64,000 nt of DNA from positions 16,388,290 through 16,452,289 of the forward strand of contig NC_044917.1 of NCBI RefSeq assembly GCF_003576645.1, given 5' to 3'. Positions 1 to 10,478 of the stretch are shown piece after piece; positions within the stretch are counted from its first letter, which is position 1, and every line of letters begins with the position of its first letter. The DNA is from Ipomoea triloba. Taxonomy: Eukaryota; Streptophyta; Magnoliopsida; Solanales; Convolvulaceae. The notes under the pieces were generated by a model. It ran no database searches and was not told the DNA's origin. It was given only the letters and a program-made list of their open reading frames with translations. Both the position numbers and the translations under genes were made by a program.

Positions 1-1078
1 GTCTTATGGGTGTGTTTTATCTTTGGAGAGTGTGTCATTGTTCACATTATCTAGGGAGAATGTTAATCATATGCCAAAAATAAAATTTTTTCTCTTTGAA
101 TATCCATGGGAAGTACCCCTTCTTTGACCAAATGAGCTTTAAATTCTTGAATGCTTGCATGATATTCACCTCTTATTTTCCTTAGACCTTAGTCAATGAT
201 CTCTCGAAGTGGGAGTGCGCACCCCTTAATTTTAGAAAGATAAAGTGAAAGCGAAGCCCGGAATTGAACTAATCTTGGTAGGGCATGGGGCAAAAGGTGA
301 GCCTAATAGTGAGCTTAGAGTGAAAAATCCCTTAATCCCAAGAAAAAGGCATGAGGGGTTATATGGAGAAACAGTAGAAAAGGCAAAAGGCCAATCCTAG
401 AGATAAAAATTGAGGAAAGCCATCTCGCTAGGTTGTGTTCAACCATAGTCTTCATAAAAAGCAAAAGCTATACCTGGAATCGGTTGTCTACATAAAATGC
501 TCCTAGGAGATGAGAAAATAGAGTGGAGGTGAGCCGCTTCGCTAGGATTCGGGCACCCATTGCACTGTCTTCGAAAAAGCATGGAGCTCCATGTGAAGTC
601 GGGTCGCCTGATGACGTTATCCTAGGAAGTGAGAAAATAGAGTGATCGCCCAAGCCATGGCGATGAGCGTCCATGTCCCTACCCTCACTTATTTTACGCG
701 TTGGGCTTTGGCGTTTAGTTGAAAAGTATTGGTTGAGGTGTGCACATCGTTCCCACTAGGGGGCTCGGCTTGAAGGCCTTTGTAAAATTTGAGGTGAATC
801 TAATTTGGATTGCATGCTTGGTTGAATGAAGGGTGTGTGCGTTGCATTTTCCAAATGAGGCCATAGGGGTTTTGCTTCGTTTGTATATTCTTAGAGTGTA
901 TGGCATGTGGTTACCATTCTGTGTAGATAATGTGCGGAATTTCACCCACTCCGTTGTTACACCCTAGAGTTGATAGACCGATTAATTGATTGAGTAACAT
1001 AGCTACCTTTGGCACTTAAATGATTAGCGTTTAATTGTGAATTGCTTGAGGACAAGCAAAGTTAAAGTGTGGAAAATT
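1..1078 (+). mobile_element. 3' internal non-coding region of a gypsy-type LTR element
   Basis: No protein domain is recognisable here. The last 50 bases read like the end of the internal region of Athila/Tat elements: a phrase about 'gaggacaagcaaag' followed by a purine-rich tract (aaagtgtggaaaatt) directly before an LTR starting TGTTAAG at 1079. That tract fits a plus-strand polypurine primer. The rest is probably the untranslated stretch between integrase and 3' LTR, with the coding part outside the window. The assignment rests on the junction only. Confidence 0.45.
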
Positions 1079-2399
1079 TGTTAAGTGCCAAAAGTAGCCA
1101 TATTTTAGGGGTCATTTTGATGTAAAATATGCTTTAATAGATGTCCATTAGGCCTAGAAACATGCTAAGATAGGGTAATTTCATTGCATATAGGTCTAGG
1201 GACTAATCTTGTGTGTTTTTATATAATTTGCACAATTCTTGCACTTCGTAGGGCATTCCGGCGACACTTCAGTAAAACGGACGTAACCGGAGCTAGGAAT
1301 GTCCAAATGAGGCGAGACAGGTGGCTATGGAACCGTATCGACGAGAGCTACAGCATAGAAGAAGACAGAAGAAGCAAACTTCACCACGCACGCTCACACG
1401 CGTGTGAGCGGCGTGGTTGCTTACTGGTTCGCTCCCACGCACGCTCACACGCGTGTGAGCCGCGTGGACGCGACACAGCGCGGAAATTATTAGGGCGAGA
1501 TTTTGGGGGCTATATATATTCCCTTTATAGGTCTTTTAGATAAGTTTCCCACAGCCCCAATAAACTTTAGATCTGGTTTTCTTCTCCAATTTCTTCCCCT
1601 TTGGGGAGGAAGGAAAACACTCCTTAGAATAGATTTAGCTTAGGATTTGAAGATGAAGATTATGTAGATTCAAGCTTCATTAGGTATAATTTCTCTTCCT
1701 TTAATATAAAGTTTGAATCTTTACTTTATTACTTTGTTTTCCTTGTTTCTATTTATGTTTATTATGTTAGAGTAGAGTAGTTTGGGTGTGTGCGCCCTTG
1801 TTGATCTATGGATTGATGCTTATAATTTGATATTATGATCTTGGTATTGTGGGAGTATGATTGATGAATGTATGGATGATGTTGTTCAATCTTTGCTTCT
1901 ATTTCCGGTCGGGGTAGTTAGTGAACCACGTGGAAGTGAGAGTGTGCGCGATAGCGGCTTCTCACGAGCCCAACTCATCTATATCTCCGCTCTTAATCCG
2001 AAAGGATGAGATCCGAGAGGAGTGGTAGGCAAGGTGTTCGATAAAATGCCTCAACCGAATGAGGATTGAGAGTTTGAGTGTGACGCCACTCAATACAAAG
2101 ACCGTGACTCCCTAGATCAATCCCGAAACCCAATTCCAAGCTACCTACGATAATCAATCCTTTGGCTTAACTTTGGCATGCACCCCTTTCTTTTACCTTT
2201 TGCATTTTCCATCTTATTTTACCTTTAAAACCTTTACCCAACCAACCATGAACCAACCTTCTCGCTATGATTCTTGTAACTCTTACCTTTCAACCTCATA
2301 AATTCGGTTCCCATTCGCCATCCTTGAGAGACACGACACTCGGGGAGTCTTGACTCTTCGTTTTACCACTTCACCTTCACTCCCACTATACACACAACA
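1079..2399 (+). repeat. LTR of an Athila/Tat-like gypsy element
   Basis: The segment starts TGTTAAG right after a polypurine tract and ends near ACACAACA, giving a TG...CA repeat of about 1.32 kb. That is nearly the length of the complete solo LTR at 18670-19995, and layout is shared: a CG-rich block with ACACGCGTGT palindromes about 300 bases in, a T-rich leader-like stretch, then 'cactcggggagtc' near the 3' end. A matching 5' LTR is not in the window. The right border is inferred because an inverted LTR piece follows at once. Confidence 0.6.
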
Positions 2400-3218
2400 T
2401 CAGCCCTCGATCTAACAAGATCATACAAAACATACACACAATTTCAACATTCCCCAAAGAAATCAAACTCATTCATCAAATTAGATCATGAACACCAATC
2501 ATCCATTCAATCTAGCCCCTATCCTAGGGATTAGCCTCTCATAGGCTTTAACAACATCAAAGCATCAAAATAGAAAAGCATATCTACAAGATCAAGATAA
2601 AAAGCAAACAACTTTAAGGAAAAGGAAAGGCAAGAGAAATCCAAAGAGAAAACAAGTCTTTTAATGAAAGAAGTTACCCAAAAGATCTCCAAGGTGTGAA
2701 GATCCAAGTTCTACCCGCTAAGGAGCTTCTCTTCCTCCTCCAAGTCCTATCTAAACCTAATCTAAAATGTAGAATGAAAAATGTGACAAAAGACTCTCTA
2801 AACCTAGCTGAAATGTCCCTTAAATACTAAAACATCGCGCAGATTTCTGGTGCCGCCCCACGTCTACCACACGCGTGTGGACTGGTGTGGACAGTTACTT
2901 GAATATTTCCACGCCAGCTTACACGCATGGTGAGGCTCGTGGGCGTGGTTCTTCGTTTTCGTTTCCTTTTGTTGTTTCCGGTTTGGTCTTCGTGTGTTCC
3001 CATGTGGATTGATTCTTCTTTTCAATTATTTATGCTCTCTTTTGGTTGATTTCAGCCTTCATTCCTAAGGAAATTCTTCAAAACATTCCACACAGAACTC
3101 ATTTGCAATTTGTTAGTAAAATAGCATATAAACACGTAATTGCACTCTCTAAGACTTGTTTTTAGCAAGAAATCAACTTAATAAGTTATAGATAAATAGG
3201 TACTTTTGGCGTCTATCA
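2400..3218 (-). repeat. Truncated LTR of a related gypsy element, inverted
   Basis: Read on the minus strand this begins TGATAGACGCC at 3218, the typical start of Athila/Tat LTRs, and holds a CCACACGCGTGTGG core (about 2867-2880) like the neighbouring LTR. It is only about 820 bases, so its 3' part is missing or merged with the neighbour. Together 1079-3218 form two diverged LTRs facing each other. No target duplication was found, so a solo LTR cannot be told from a truncated element. Confidence 0.45.
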
Positions 3219-3223
3219 CTATT

Positions 3224-3480
3224 TTAATGAGTGGGAGTGGCAGACGTGTCAACTCTGAGCTCTTAGCTATTAGAGGTAGTGTTCAAGTTCAGTTATAAAG
3301 AAGTCACGGAATACAGTTAGCATTATGCTAACATTAAGAGATCTCTACTTAAGGCATGCTTTTAAAGATTTTAGAGATCATACAGTGTACTCTTTTGTAC
3401 AAATATTTTGGATGGTTTCTCTCTCCAGTTGTGTACATAATATATTTTGAGAAACATCCCTTAAGTTAAAGTAATAACCA
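3224..3480 (+). other. Possible copia LTR remnant
   Basis: A stretch with LTR-like wording (gagtgggagtggcag, cagttagcattatgctaac, ttttgtacaaatatttt, then a T/C-rich leader) but no verifiable ends, primer site or coding sequence. It may be the 3' part of a short copia LTR. Otherwise nothing is recognisable between the inverted LTR and the Helitron relic. Confidence 0.2.
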
Positions 3481-5700
3481 ATCTAGTCCTAGTGCACAAC
3501 CCAATAGAGTGATCTATATTTCGCAATAGCATCACTGGAGAACTAACTTTAAGAGCAAGTGAATGGTTAGGAATACCTTAGCATCGCAATCCATTTCGGA
3601 ATTCCGGGGTGTGCAACTCAGCAAATGAATCTATAGATGTATCAGAGTGACAAACAGTGTCACAACTAAAATATGTTCTACCATCCATCGGATTCAAATT
3701 ACTCATATACTGATTGATTTCATTCACTACATCTAGAGTTTGGGCTAATATAGCTCGACCATTCAAGTATTGTATATCACAATAATCTGTTAAAAAAAAA
3801 AGGGAAATGTGTTATTAACTATTGCTTCAATTGGGTTACATTGGCTTTGTAACAAATTGCCTTTTGGAATATCTATGTTTGAATGGTCAACATTTTCCAT
3901 ACCAAATTCACCATTGATCACCTATAGCAGCTATCCAATTTGCAAAATCTCAATTCGTGCACGACAATCAATATCTCCTATTGCCTGTAATCTTAAGTTC
4001 TTAATTAGTCTTAGAACCTTACAACTATTCACAAATAAGAAGAGTTAATGTTTGTCCAAACAATATATTCCCTTGTCCGCTTTGGAATCGTTGGTAAAAT
4101 TTGTTGGAAATCACCACCGAGAACTACTATCTTACCCTCAAATGTCAAATTGAACTTAAGACATTTTCAAACCTCATCAAATATCTCATTGTTCGATCCA
4201 ATGCTTCAAAGCAGTGCTTATGCAGCATAGGTGCCTTAATCCTCATCCAAAATAATTAGCTTGCACTTGATAATTAACTCAGCAAAATCACTACCTTGCG
4301 TTATATTACATGTTGAATCATCGTTAATCTAAATAGGTATGACAAATCGAGAATGTGCAGTTCTACCACTAGACATAAGAAGATAAGCAATACAACTCGA
4401 AACAACATTTAAGACAATATCACCTTGTGAACATATAGCAACGAATAATGTTTTTCTAACAAAAGTTTTCCTTGTACCCCCATAACCATACATAAAATAT
4501 AATCCACCATTATGAGACTCAACATCACCAAGTATAATATCATACACATATTTATGTTCTATAGTTAATTGACTAACCAAGGAATCATGTTCCCTTATAA
4601 GCTCGTCATGATCATATGATAATTCCTCATACAAAAAACGATTTCCAAACAGAAATTGAAAAGTTGAGTCAGGAATAGGCATGGAGGGGTAATTTTCCAC
4701 ACTTTTGTTCTACAGTTTGAGCAATTTTTCCAACTCAATTAAGGCATAATTTTTCTTCTCATCATCCGTTAGAACCAAACCTAGAAAAATTAATGGCTAT
4801 TAATAATTACTTAGAAACAATAAATTCAGTTAATAAATTATTATTTATCAATTTTAAATGAAAAAAAAAGGGGAAAAAATACCTGAATCAAATAGTAATG
4901 TTCGTTGATTATATTGCGCATCTTCAGCGAAATGATGTCATACAACATTCCATACATTCTCTGGTTAACTAAGAGCATTTGATGTAAGCATCATTACAAA
5001 TAACCTCCGCATTGACGATGCTAATGACCATTCACTTGCTTCATTTATTGCATCAATATATTCTCTATCATCTGCTAACAATCCACGTGTATAACATGCA
5101 TCTCTATAAGACAAATATTGAACACCATCAACAACCTTGATATCTTGAAAACATGTAGGACCACATACCGAATTCAGCACACACCTCATAAAATAAATTT
5201 CACCACTCACAGGTGAAACATAAAACATACGTTGCTGATGACCATTCACTTGCTTCATTTATTGCATCAATATATTCTTTATCATCTGCTAACCATCCAC
5301 GTGCATAAAATGCATCTCAATAAGACAAATATTAAACACCATCAGGAACCTTGATATCTTGAAAGCATGTAGGACCACATAACAAATTCAACAGACACCT
5401 CATATAATAAATTCCACCACTCCCAGGTGGAACATAAAACATATGGCCTATGGCAAATCCCCTTTTCCTAGGATGTCATTGGCGAATATTTTTTTCCACA
5501 CAAACTTATTTGGCATTTCAGAATAAGTTAATCCCTATACTTCTAAGTATTGCTTATTAGCTTCAAACCATCCGAGGAACATACTTTCCCCTATTGTATG
5601 TCGGCTAAAAACAACATCAACAAAATCATCATCATTAAAATACACAGGTTATTGCTCAGGCAAATGAAAACTAATTCTTTCAACTAAAGGGGTCCTAAAG
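3481..5700 (-). pseudogene. Decayed Helitron RepHel (PIF1-like helicase) fragment
   Basis: Minus-strand pieces match the C-terminal half of a Helitron Rep-helicase, as in the better copy at 46.8-51.6 kb. In gene order: a Rep-to-helicase linker (5258-4965), the helicase N-terminus with a Walker A reading GYGGTRKT (4700-4329), and a later helicase block ending in the NHSLALKV / PVMLLRNIDHS region (about 3766-3490). The Walker A glycine before lysine is replaced by arginine, frames change repeatedly, and the HUH nuclease part is absent. Neither Helitron terminus could be identified. It is inactive and far more decayed than the 46-58 kb Helitron. Confidence 0.82.
5024..5450 (-). repeat. Two-copy tandem duplication inside the Helitron relic
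   Basis: The block starting 'atgaccattcacttgc' at 5024 recurs at 5238, a period of about 214 bases, and both copies run through the same CGPTCF-type coding region. The copies differ at many positions, so the duplication is old. It repeats part of the Rep-helicase linker and is one reason the reading frame is lost. Confidence 0.7.
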
Positions 5701-5884
5701 ATTTGAAATATTATAATTATGTTATGTTATTAAAAACTATAAATGCTATTAAATTTTATATATATAAAAAAAGAAATATGAGGATCATTCATTTATAAGA
5801 TTTTGTTATTTAATAAATATATGTTTATGTGTTATCATAAAATTATGAATATACATATTTGCAATTAAATTAAGAATTGATATT
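5701..5884. other. AT-rich spacer
   Basis: Very AT-rich sequence with short TA runs. No coding, structural or mobile-element signal is visible. Confidence 0.5.
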
Positions 5885-6270
5885 TACGGGGTGTTTGGTT
5901 GGAGGGAATTACAATTCCATTCCCACTTAATTCACATCTAATTCCAAAGGCAACCAAATTCCTCTATTTGGTTGGAGGGAACTACAATTTCACGTAATTG
6001 TAATTCCCTCATTTTCATGGAATTAGAATCACTTCCCCCCACCCCCCCCCCCNNNNNNNNNNNNNNNNNNNNNNNNNNNNNNNNNNNNNNNNNNNNNNNN
6101 NNNNNNNNNNNNNNNNNNNNNNNNNNNNNNNNNNNNNNNNNNNNNNNNNNNNNNNNNNNNNNNNNNNNNNNNNNNNNNNNNNNNNNNNNNNNNNNNNNNN
6201 NNNNNNNNNNNNCCCCCCCCCCCCCCCCCCTCCCTCATTCTCATGTGTAGTTGCCACATTGCATAGAGTA
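5885..6270. mobile_element. MITE-like repeat containing an assembly gap
   Basis: It begins GGGGTGTTTGGTTGG and repeats 'tttggttggaggga' and 'taattccctcattttcat' motifs, the wording of short plant MITEs that begin and end with GTGTTTGG / CCAAACAC. The centre is a run of C, then 160 N (6053-6212), then more C, so the right half is not readable. Superfamily and borders cannot be fixed. Confidence 0.4.
6053..6212. other. Assembly gap (160 N) flanked by poly-C
   Basis: A run of N with C homopolymers on both sides. Reading frames across it are meaningless. Confidence 0.98.
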
Positions 6271-6798
6271 GACTACTACACTGCTTCCTGTAACTCTTTT
6301 GTTCGACCATTGTCAAGTACATGAGAGTCTATTATGATCATTGTGGACCAAGGGACATGGTTAACCTATAATTCAGTTCTTCAATATCATATGATTGTGT
6401 CTTTATTGTAAATCAATACATAACCTTAAAAGTATAATTTATTATCCTATTTGTGTAGACTAACAGTTCTTCATGTCAAAGTGTTAGGTGAATGATGAAA
6501 CTAATTTTTGATGGCAATTAAAAAATTGAATTCCTTTCAAAAAATTCATATAAATTGCTAATTGTGCAATTAGAATTACATGCTTTTACTAATGAAATTA
6601 AAACAATTACAATAAATGATGCTACTAAAACCTTTTGTGCCTAAATAATCAAAATGTGGTCAAACTGATATTATTACATATCCATTATAAACTAATGAGT
6701 ATTTTCATGCAATATTTCTAAATCTTATTTCATATCTGAAAGTATTGTATATGTGATAACTCTATATTCAAACATAGATTTTTGTTATATATGCCATG

Positions 6799-6847
<49 letters not shown>

Positions 6848-7055
6848 TGGTGGGAATGTAAATAATGACTGATAGTTATAGTGTAATCAAAATTTAAATT
6901 CCTTTAAGTGTTAAAGAGATAATTTATAACATACATTACAACTATGTTTATTAATTATTATAAATATGTTCTAATTTCTAAGTTGTCAATATCTTTTAAA
7001 AGTGCACTTTCTAATTTACTTGAGATTGAATTTTATTGCTATTAAGATCATACTC
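6271..7055. other. AT-rich intergenic stretch
   Basis: No gene or domain is visible. The only clear structure is the (TA)n run listed separately. Confidence 0.5.
6802..6844. repeat. (TA)n microsatellite
   Basis: About 21 uninterrupted TA units. Confidence 0.95.
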
Positions 7056-7375
7056 TGCTCTGATGATTTCAGGTGTCAATGGCAATGCTCTTGGTATGTT
7101 GTTGGAAGCCTTAAAAAGGGTTACAAAGGAATTGATTCAAGTCTTCATAAAATATAGCTTTAAAGTGATATACAAAGGTAAGTAATGACTAATTAGTAAT
7201 CACCTCTTGTTTCTTGATTTTTTCCTTTTGCTTCAATGATCTTGTTTCTTGATTTTTCCCTTTTGCTTCAATGATCATACACTGCTCTTGTGATTTCAGG
7301 TGTGCATTAAGAACCCTTGATTATGCAGAGTCACAGGTTGCTTGGTATGCTGTTGAAACCGAATTCTAACAATTT
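7056..7375 (+). repeat. Exon-like repeated modules, copies 1 and 2
   Basis: Two segments follow an acceptor-like 'gatttcag' and continue GGTGT: one from about 7070, one from about 7298. Both contain a 'tgcttggtatg(c)tgttg' phrase, and the 'ttgcttcaatgatc' stretch also recurs. A third copy lies at 9024. The acceptor-like motif and repeated arrangement suggest duplicated exons of an old gene fragment. The short translations match no family I recognise. Confidence 0.4.
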
Positions 7376-7589
7376 TTCTGTACATGATTATACTTCGCCT
7401 CTCCCAGTCTTAACCACCATTCCGTATAATACATATAAGCACACTAATGTACAATGCTATAGATAATTATATAAATTGATGTAATGTACAATAGAAATTT
7501 ACATTTATAGTTAATAATTAATTTTTTTAATCTACACGGAGTATAATACATATTGTTTTTATATTTTATATTTTTTATTTTTTGTCTAA

Positions 7590-7955
7590 GTTTCAACACT
7601 CAACAGTGCAGCACCCACTTTTAAATTAAATACAAATTATCTTCAACAACAAAAAAAAAAATTTCCAGCCCCCTGTCGCAATTTGTCTCTCACTGTCACC
7701 GCGCACCGCAGTAGGCCATCGTGGACCAGCCTCCAGGGATCGAGGCCGCCCCTCTGTCTCTCGCAATCTCATTCAGTCTCTCATTCTCCATCTTCTGATT
7801 CTTCTCCAAACACTCACACCCCATTCTCCTTGCCACCACCGTCCATCTTTTCCGTCGTCTGATCCCGGCAACCGTCCACGTGGACTGCTCCAGGGATACA
7901 GTTTCCAGATCCACGTCTTGGCGCCGTCTCCATCGCTTCCACGCTCCAGATCTGG
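7590..7955 (+). other. Possible 5' leader exon of an unidentified transcript
   Basis: A C/T-rich, GC-richer island in AT-rich surroundings, resembling a plant 5' untranslated exon (ctctc-rich, cttctccaaacactcacacc), ending near CAGATCTG with a possible donor GTATTT at about 7953. No convincing coding frame begins inside it and no downstream CDS can be joined to it. It may be the leader of a decayed gene that included the modules at 7.06 and 9.02 kb. Confidence 0.3.
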
Positions 7956-9010
7956 TATTTCTGCTCCACTGCTTTTTGGAGGAAGGACAAAATATTTTTT
8001 TTTTAATGTTCTGAAATTTCTTTTGTTTGGTTTTTGAAATTTTGATTTTATTCTTGCATCAAATTTTCTTATATTGTCAAACATGAATAAAAAATTATTT
8101 TCAAGCATGTTTTACAGAATTCTAATTATTAATATTATTTTATTTTTTTGGAATGTCATCTTATTATATTTTTAGATAAGAATTAAAATATGAATTGTTA
8201 TTTGTTAGTTACAAAATAATAAGAACATATTAAGCAAAATTTTAAAGCAATTTCGTTAAATTTATTTATACCCTCATGAAGAGTAAATTTTGTATGCTAA
8301 TTTATAAAACCTGATTTTATAAAGTAATCAATTAACTGAAAAACATCCAGAATATATATAACAAAATGAGTTACAACATAGATACATATGGTATGCAACT
8401 ATGCAAGTATTTATTACTCCGTAGTATTTTAAATCAAAAGTAATAGGCATATAATGATTTGAATAGCTTGTGAATGTGTAGGAATCTGTCTTCATTAATG
8501 CTGCAACCCAATATAAGGTGTGAACAAAATTCTTATCTACTTAGAAATTTTCATTCTGGGAACTGTTTGCTCTCTTCATTCTGGGAATTTTTTTAACAAA
8601 TCAGTTTGGTCATTGGTTTATGTATTCTTAAGGTAGCCAAAAAAGTTCCCAGTACCTTTATTTGCATCTATTTCTTCTTCGTTTTGCAGCCTATGGTAAC
8701 ATTGTTTGTACTGCTTTATCAATTTTTGACTTGATTGCTTGGAACTGAACCTCTTCTACTGCAGTATGTTTTAATGCTGTGAATACATTCCTGGTAATAT
8801 GTACCATAGATGACCTGCTTAACTGTGAAAATATTTACTCCATGTTGTCATGTTTTTTCTTCTATTTTGGAAAAGATATGTACTGCCTACATTTATTATA
8901 AATGTTACAACAGAACTGACAATATCCAAGGGACAAATGGAATACTACACTTTATATGACCACATTATCATTTAGAATGTAAGAATAGGCACAAACATAC
9001 TTAAGTTTTA
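7956..9010. other. AT-rich stretch, no gene recognised
   Basis: Intron-like composition throughout. No domain, LTR or terminal repeat is visible. Confidence 0.4.
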
Positions 9011-9290
9011 TATGCTCATGATGATTTCAGGTGTGAATGCCAGGAGTATTGCTTGGCATTCTGTTGAAATCCTAAAAAGGGATTCTATAATACATTCTGA
9101 GCATGTGTGTCCATTCTATTGCTTGCCCCATTCACTCTTCACTGACAAATGTAAAAAAAAAAAAAATGGAGGAATTGCATATTGCAAAAGGTTATAGCTT
9201 TAGTATGAGTTATTACCTCTTGTTTCATGATGTTTTTCTCTCCTTCCGCTTCAATTGATGTTTTTCTCTCCTTCCGCCTCAATGTAAAAG
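9011..9290 (+). repeat. Exon-like repeated module, copy 3
   Basis: Starts with 'gatgatttcag' then GGTGTGAATGCCAGGAG, followed by 'gcttggcattctgttgaaatcctaaaaaggg', closely matching the 7.07-kb copy. Later text ('ggttatagctttag', 'cctcttgtttc', 'ttccgcttcaat') parallels the sequence after copy 1, so the homology includes the intron-like part. Inside it 'gtttttctctccttccgc' is itself repeated twice. Confidence 0.45.
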
Positions 9291-9985
9291 TGAGGATTAC
9301 ACCGCAGGATATTTAATATTTATAGGATATATTCATGAATTTGAAATTCGAAATGACATTTATTGGTAATCTGGGCGGGAATTGGTAACATGCTTTTCTT
9401 GGAAATTGCAATGCACATGGCTCAAGGTGTCAATATACACCATTTCCCCCTTTTTCAGATTTGTCTTCTCAATAAAATATTTTATGTCCTTTTTTTGAAT
9501 AAAAAATAAACCTGTCATCATCATCATAATTTTACTACGTAGTATATACAAATGCAAGACACAATAATACGTAAGCAATATTTGTAGACAATAAAACGGC
9601 ACCGTTTTTTCTTAGGCGGGAGTTTTCGCTCCATCACGTTTTCCTAGGCTTTTGGCTATTTCATATAGTAAGATTGTTTACAAATTACATGAACATTTAG
9701 TTTACTACATGTGGATATAATAATGATGCATGTGGACATTTTATTATTTCTATAAGAACATTCTTGCATATTATGTGAATTTTATGTCAAGAAAACAATG
9801 ATGCCTTACTCTTGCTTGTTAGCTCCACACATTTTGAGTGCATGAAATATTAACTCCACATTGGTTATGATATATGCTACAACATGCACCATCACGCAGA
9901 ATAGAGGATGTGACGTTACAAGAAAAAGGAAACGGGAAAGCAGATTCACAAACCATAGGATCTAGTCAAATTTAGCATCTTCAAC

Positions 9986-9993
9986 TATAAATA
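9986..9993 (+). promoter_or_regulatory. TATA box of the SRP receptor alpha gene
   Basis: TATAAATA lies about 30-40 bases before a pyrimidine-rich probable start region and about 90 before the first splice donor. Position relative to the leader exon fits a core promoter. Confidence 0.6.
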
Positions 9994-10019
9994 CAGGGAT
10001 AATTGCATTACTTTCTCGT

Positions 10020-10082
10020 TTTCTTTTTTCCATTTTCTTAAACAGGGGCTTTCTCCAATATATTTTTCCACAAAATAAACAG
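10020..10082 (+). other. 5' untranslated exon of SRP receptor alpha
   Basis: A C/T-rich leader ends in AACAG at 10082 before a GTAAAAG donor. The leader intron runs 10083-10455 (acceptor TTTCTTTCAG), T-rich and about 370 bases, as is common for leader introns of plant housekeeping genes. The transcription start is estimated. Confidence 0.6.
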
Positions 10083-10478
10083 GTAAAAGATGACCTTTTA
10101 ATTTATTCATATTTTTCACATTTTTTTTTATTTCCATAATTCTATTCAATTGATCTTGCTTTCTCTAGATTTCTAAAGTTGAATTGTACAATTTGCTGAT
10201 TTGTCAGATGTATTTTATATGCAAATGAATGGAATATATATCTGCATGTTATTGGGTTTTAGGCCGTTTGATCTATGTTTTGTGCCTGAGATTGTGTTTT
10301 TCTGGGAATTGATGTTCTATTAAATTGATAATTTAATTTAATATGTTTTGTTTAATTATTATTGGATTGGCATCTTTAAATGGTGTTTCTTGATTTGTTT
10401 AATGTTTGTTGTTTTGATTTCTGAATTTAATAATTTTGGCTTTGCTTTCTTTCAGACTTTTGGTTGCATTGTCCAGAG

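Noticed and set aside
1387..1465. CRISPR-like array from the repeated palindromes
   Set aside because: Only two copies, no regular spacers, plant nuclear LTR context.
5972..6322. Open frames across the N run at 6053-6212
   Set aside because: They exist only because unknown bases and C homopolymers contain no stops.
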